DNA of 5,188 nucleotides from Candidatus Woesearchaeota archaeon. Its GTDB lineage: Archaea > Nanoarchaeota > Nanoarchaeia > Woesearchaeales > GW2011-AR4. The notes below the pieces were generated by a model, which was not told the DNA's origin, searched no databases, and was given only the letters and a program-made list of their open reading frames with translations. Positions 5,085-5,188 of the stretch are shown piece after piece (positions within the stretch are counted from its first letter, which is position 1; every line of letters starts with the position of its first letter). The position numbers and the translations under genes are program-made. The stretch covers positions 1 through 5,188 of the forward strand of contig JAHFQL010000087.1 in NCBI GenBank assembly GCA_023259315.1, read 5' to 3'.

Positions 5085-5106
5085 TACGTCTCCCTTTTTA
5101 AGGAAA
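5085..5106 (-). other. tRNA-Gln intron 1 (D arm, non-canonical site about 21/22)
   Basis: 22 nt between A21 and G22. Folding by eye: exon GGTC pairs with GACG (3 of 4), bulge AA^T, intron stem TTCC with GGGA around a 7-nt loop TTAAAAA, bulge TA^G. Cuts after the second base of each 3-nt bulge give exactly this intron. The outer exon-exon helix next to the bulges is missing, so it is a relaxed bulge-helix-bulge. Position 21/22 is unusual compared with the common 37/38 site. Confidence 0.82.
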
Positions 5107-5152
5107 TTGACCGCTACACTACGGGGCTAAAAGAAGAAGCAATGATGTTTTA

Positions 5153-5162
5153 TTTTTATATG
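5153..5162 (-). promoter_or_regulatory. TATA box of tRNA-Gln
   Basis: The minus strand reads CATATAAAAA, centred about 29 nt upstream of the tRNA 5' end, so transcription should begin a few bases before the mature tRNA. The remaining sequence to the window edge (to 5188) is AT-rich with nothing else recognisable. Confidence 0.6.
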
Positions 5163-5188
5163 TTATTATTGTTTTATGTTTTGAATTA

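Larger units (their letters stand above)
5012..5128 (-). tRNA. tRNA-Gln (anticodon CTG) with two 22-nt introns
   Basis: A 117-nt gene that becomes a 73-nt tRNA once two introns are removed. Acceptor AGCCCCG pairs with CGGGGCT (A1-U72, as in other archaeal tRNA-Gln), with discriminator A73 and no encoded CCA. After removing 5085-5106 the D arm reads GTGT, AGCGGTCAA, GCAT, which forms the standard 4-bp stem. After removing 5047-5068 the anticodon arm reads GGGCC, CTCTGGA, GGCTC, giving CTG (5070-5072). Variable region TGAC; T arm GGCAG, TTCGAAT, CTGCC. Without both deletions neither the D arm nor the anticodon arm folds, so the introns are required by the structure. An upstream TATA box is present. 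Confidence 0.93.

Noticed and set aside
4918..5130. 70-codon plus-strand frame across tRNA-Gln
   Set aside because: It runs antisense through the whole tRNA gene and both introns, so it is a shadow.

Overview
The window looks archaeal, probably from a low-GC DPANN-type lineage (Woesearchaeota/Pacearchaeota-like; this placement is inference). The support is a KEOPS kinase Bud32, a eukaryote/archaeal-style histidyl-tRNA synthetase, a tRNA-Gln gene carrying two tiny bulge-helix-bulge introns, tRNA genes without encoded CCA, and TATA-box promoters placed about 24-29 nt before start codons, which implies mostly leaderless mRNAs.

Layout, left to right. Positions 1-1919 hold a minus-strand histidine-themed cluster, read right to left: tRNA-His(GTG), then a protein related to the catalytic domain of ATP phosphoribosyltransferase (HisG) with a strong Shine-Dalgarno, then hisS, which runs off the left edge. 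Positions 1920-2239 have no gene and contain two nested inverted repeats. Positions 2240-2884 are a vapBC toxin-antitoxin pair on the minus strand. Its promoter overlaps a pair of perfect palindromes that also cover the antitoxin start codon. Diverging from it on the plus strand (2976-3797) is a Tat-exported trypsin-like serine protease. Converging on the protease is bud32 (3802-4410, minus), preceded by a stand-alone RibD-type deaminase (4461-4952, minus) and an interrupted tRNA-Gln(CTG) (5012-5128, minus).

How the genes fit together. Two tRNAs, HisRS and Bud32 (t6A modification) form a translation/tRNA background. VapBC is a self-regulating module whose toxin family cleaves RNA. The protease acts outside the cytoplasm. 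The HisG-like protein lies between tRNA-His and HisRS with no other histidine-biosynthesis gene in view, and it is the most puzzling part of the window. It resembles the known pairing of short-form HisG with HisZ, a HisRS paralogue, but the partner here is a HisRS that keeps its catalytic motifs.
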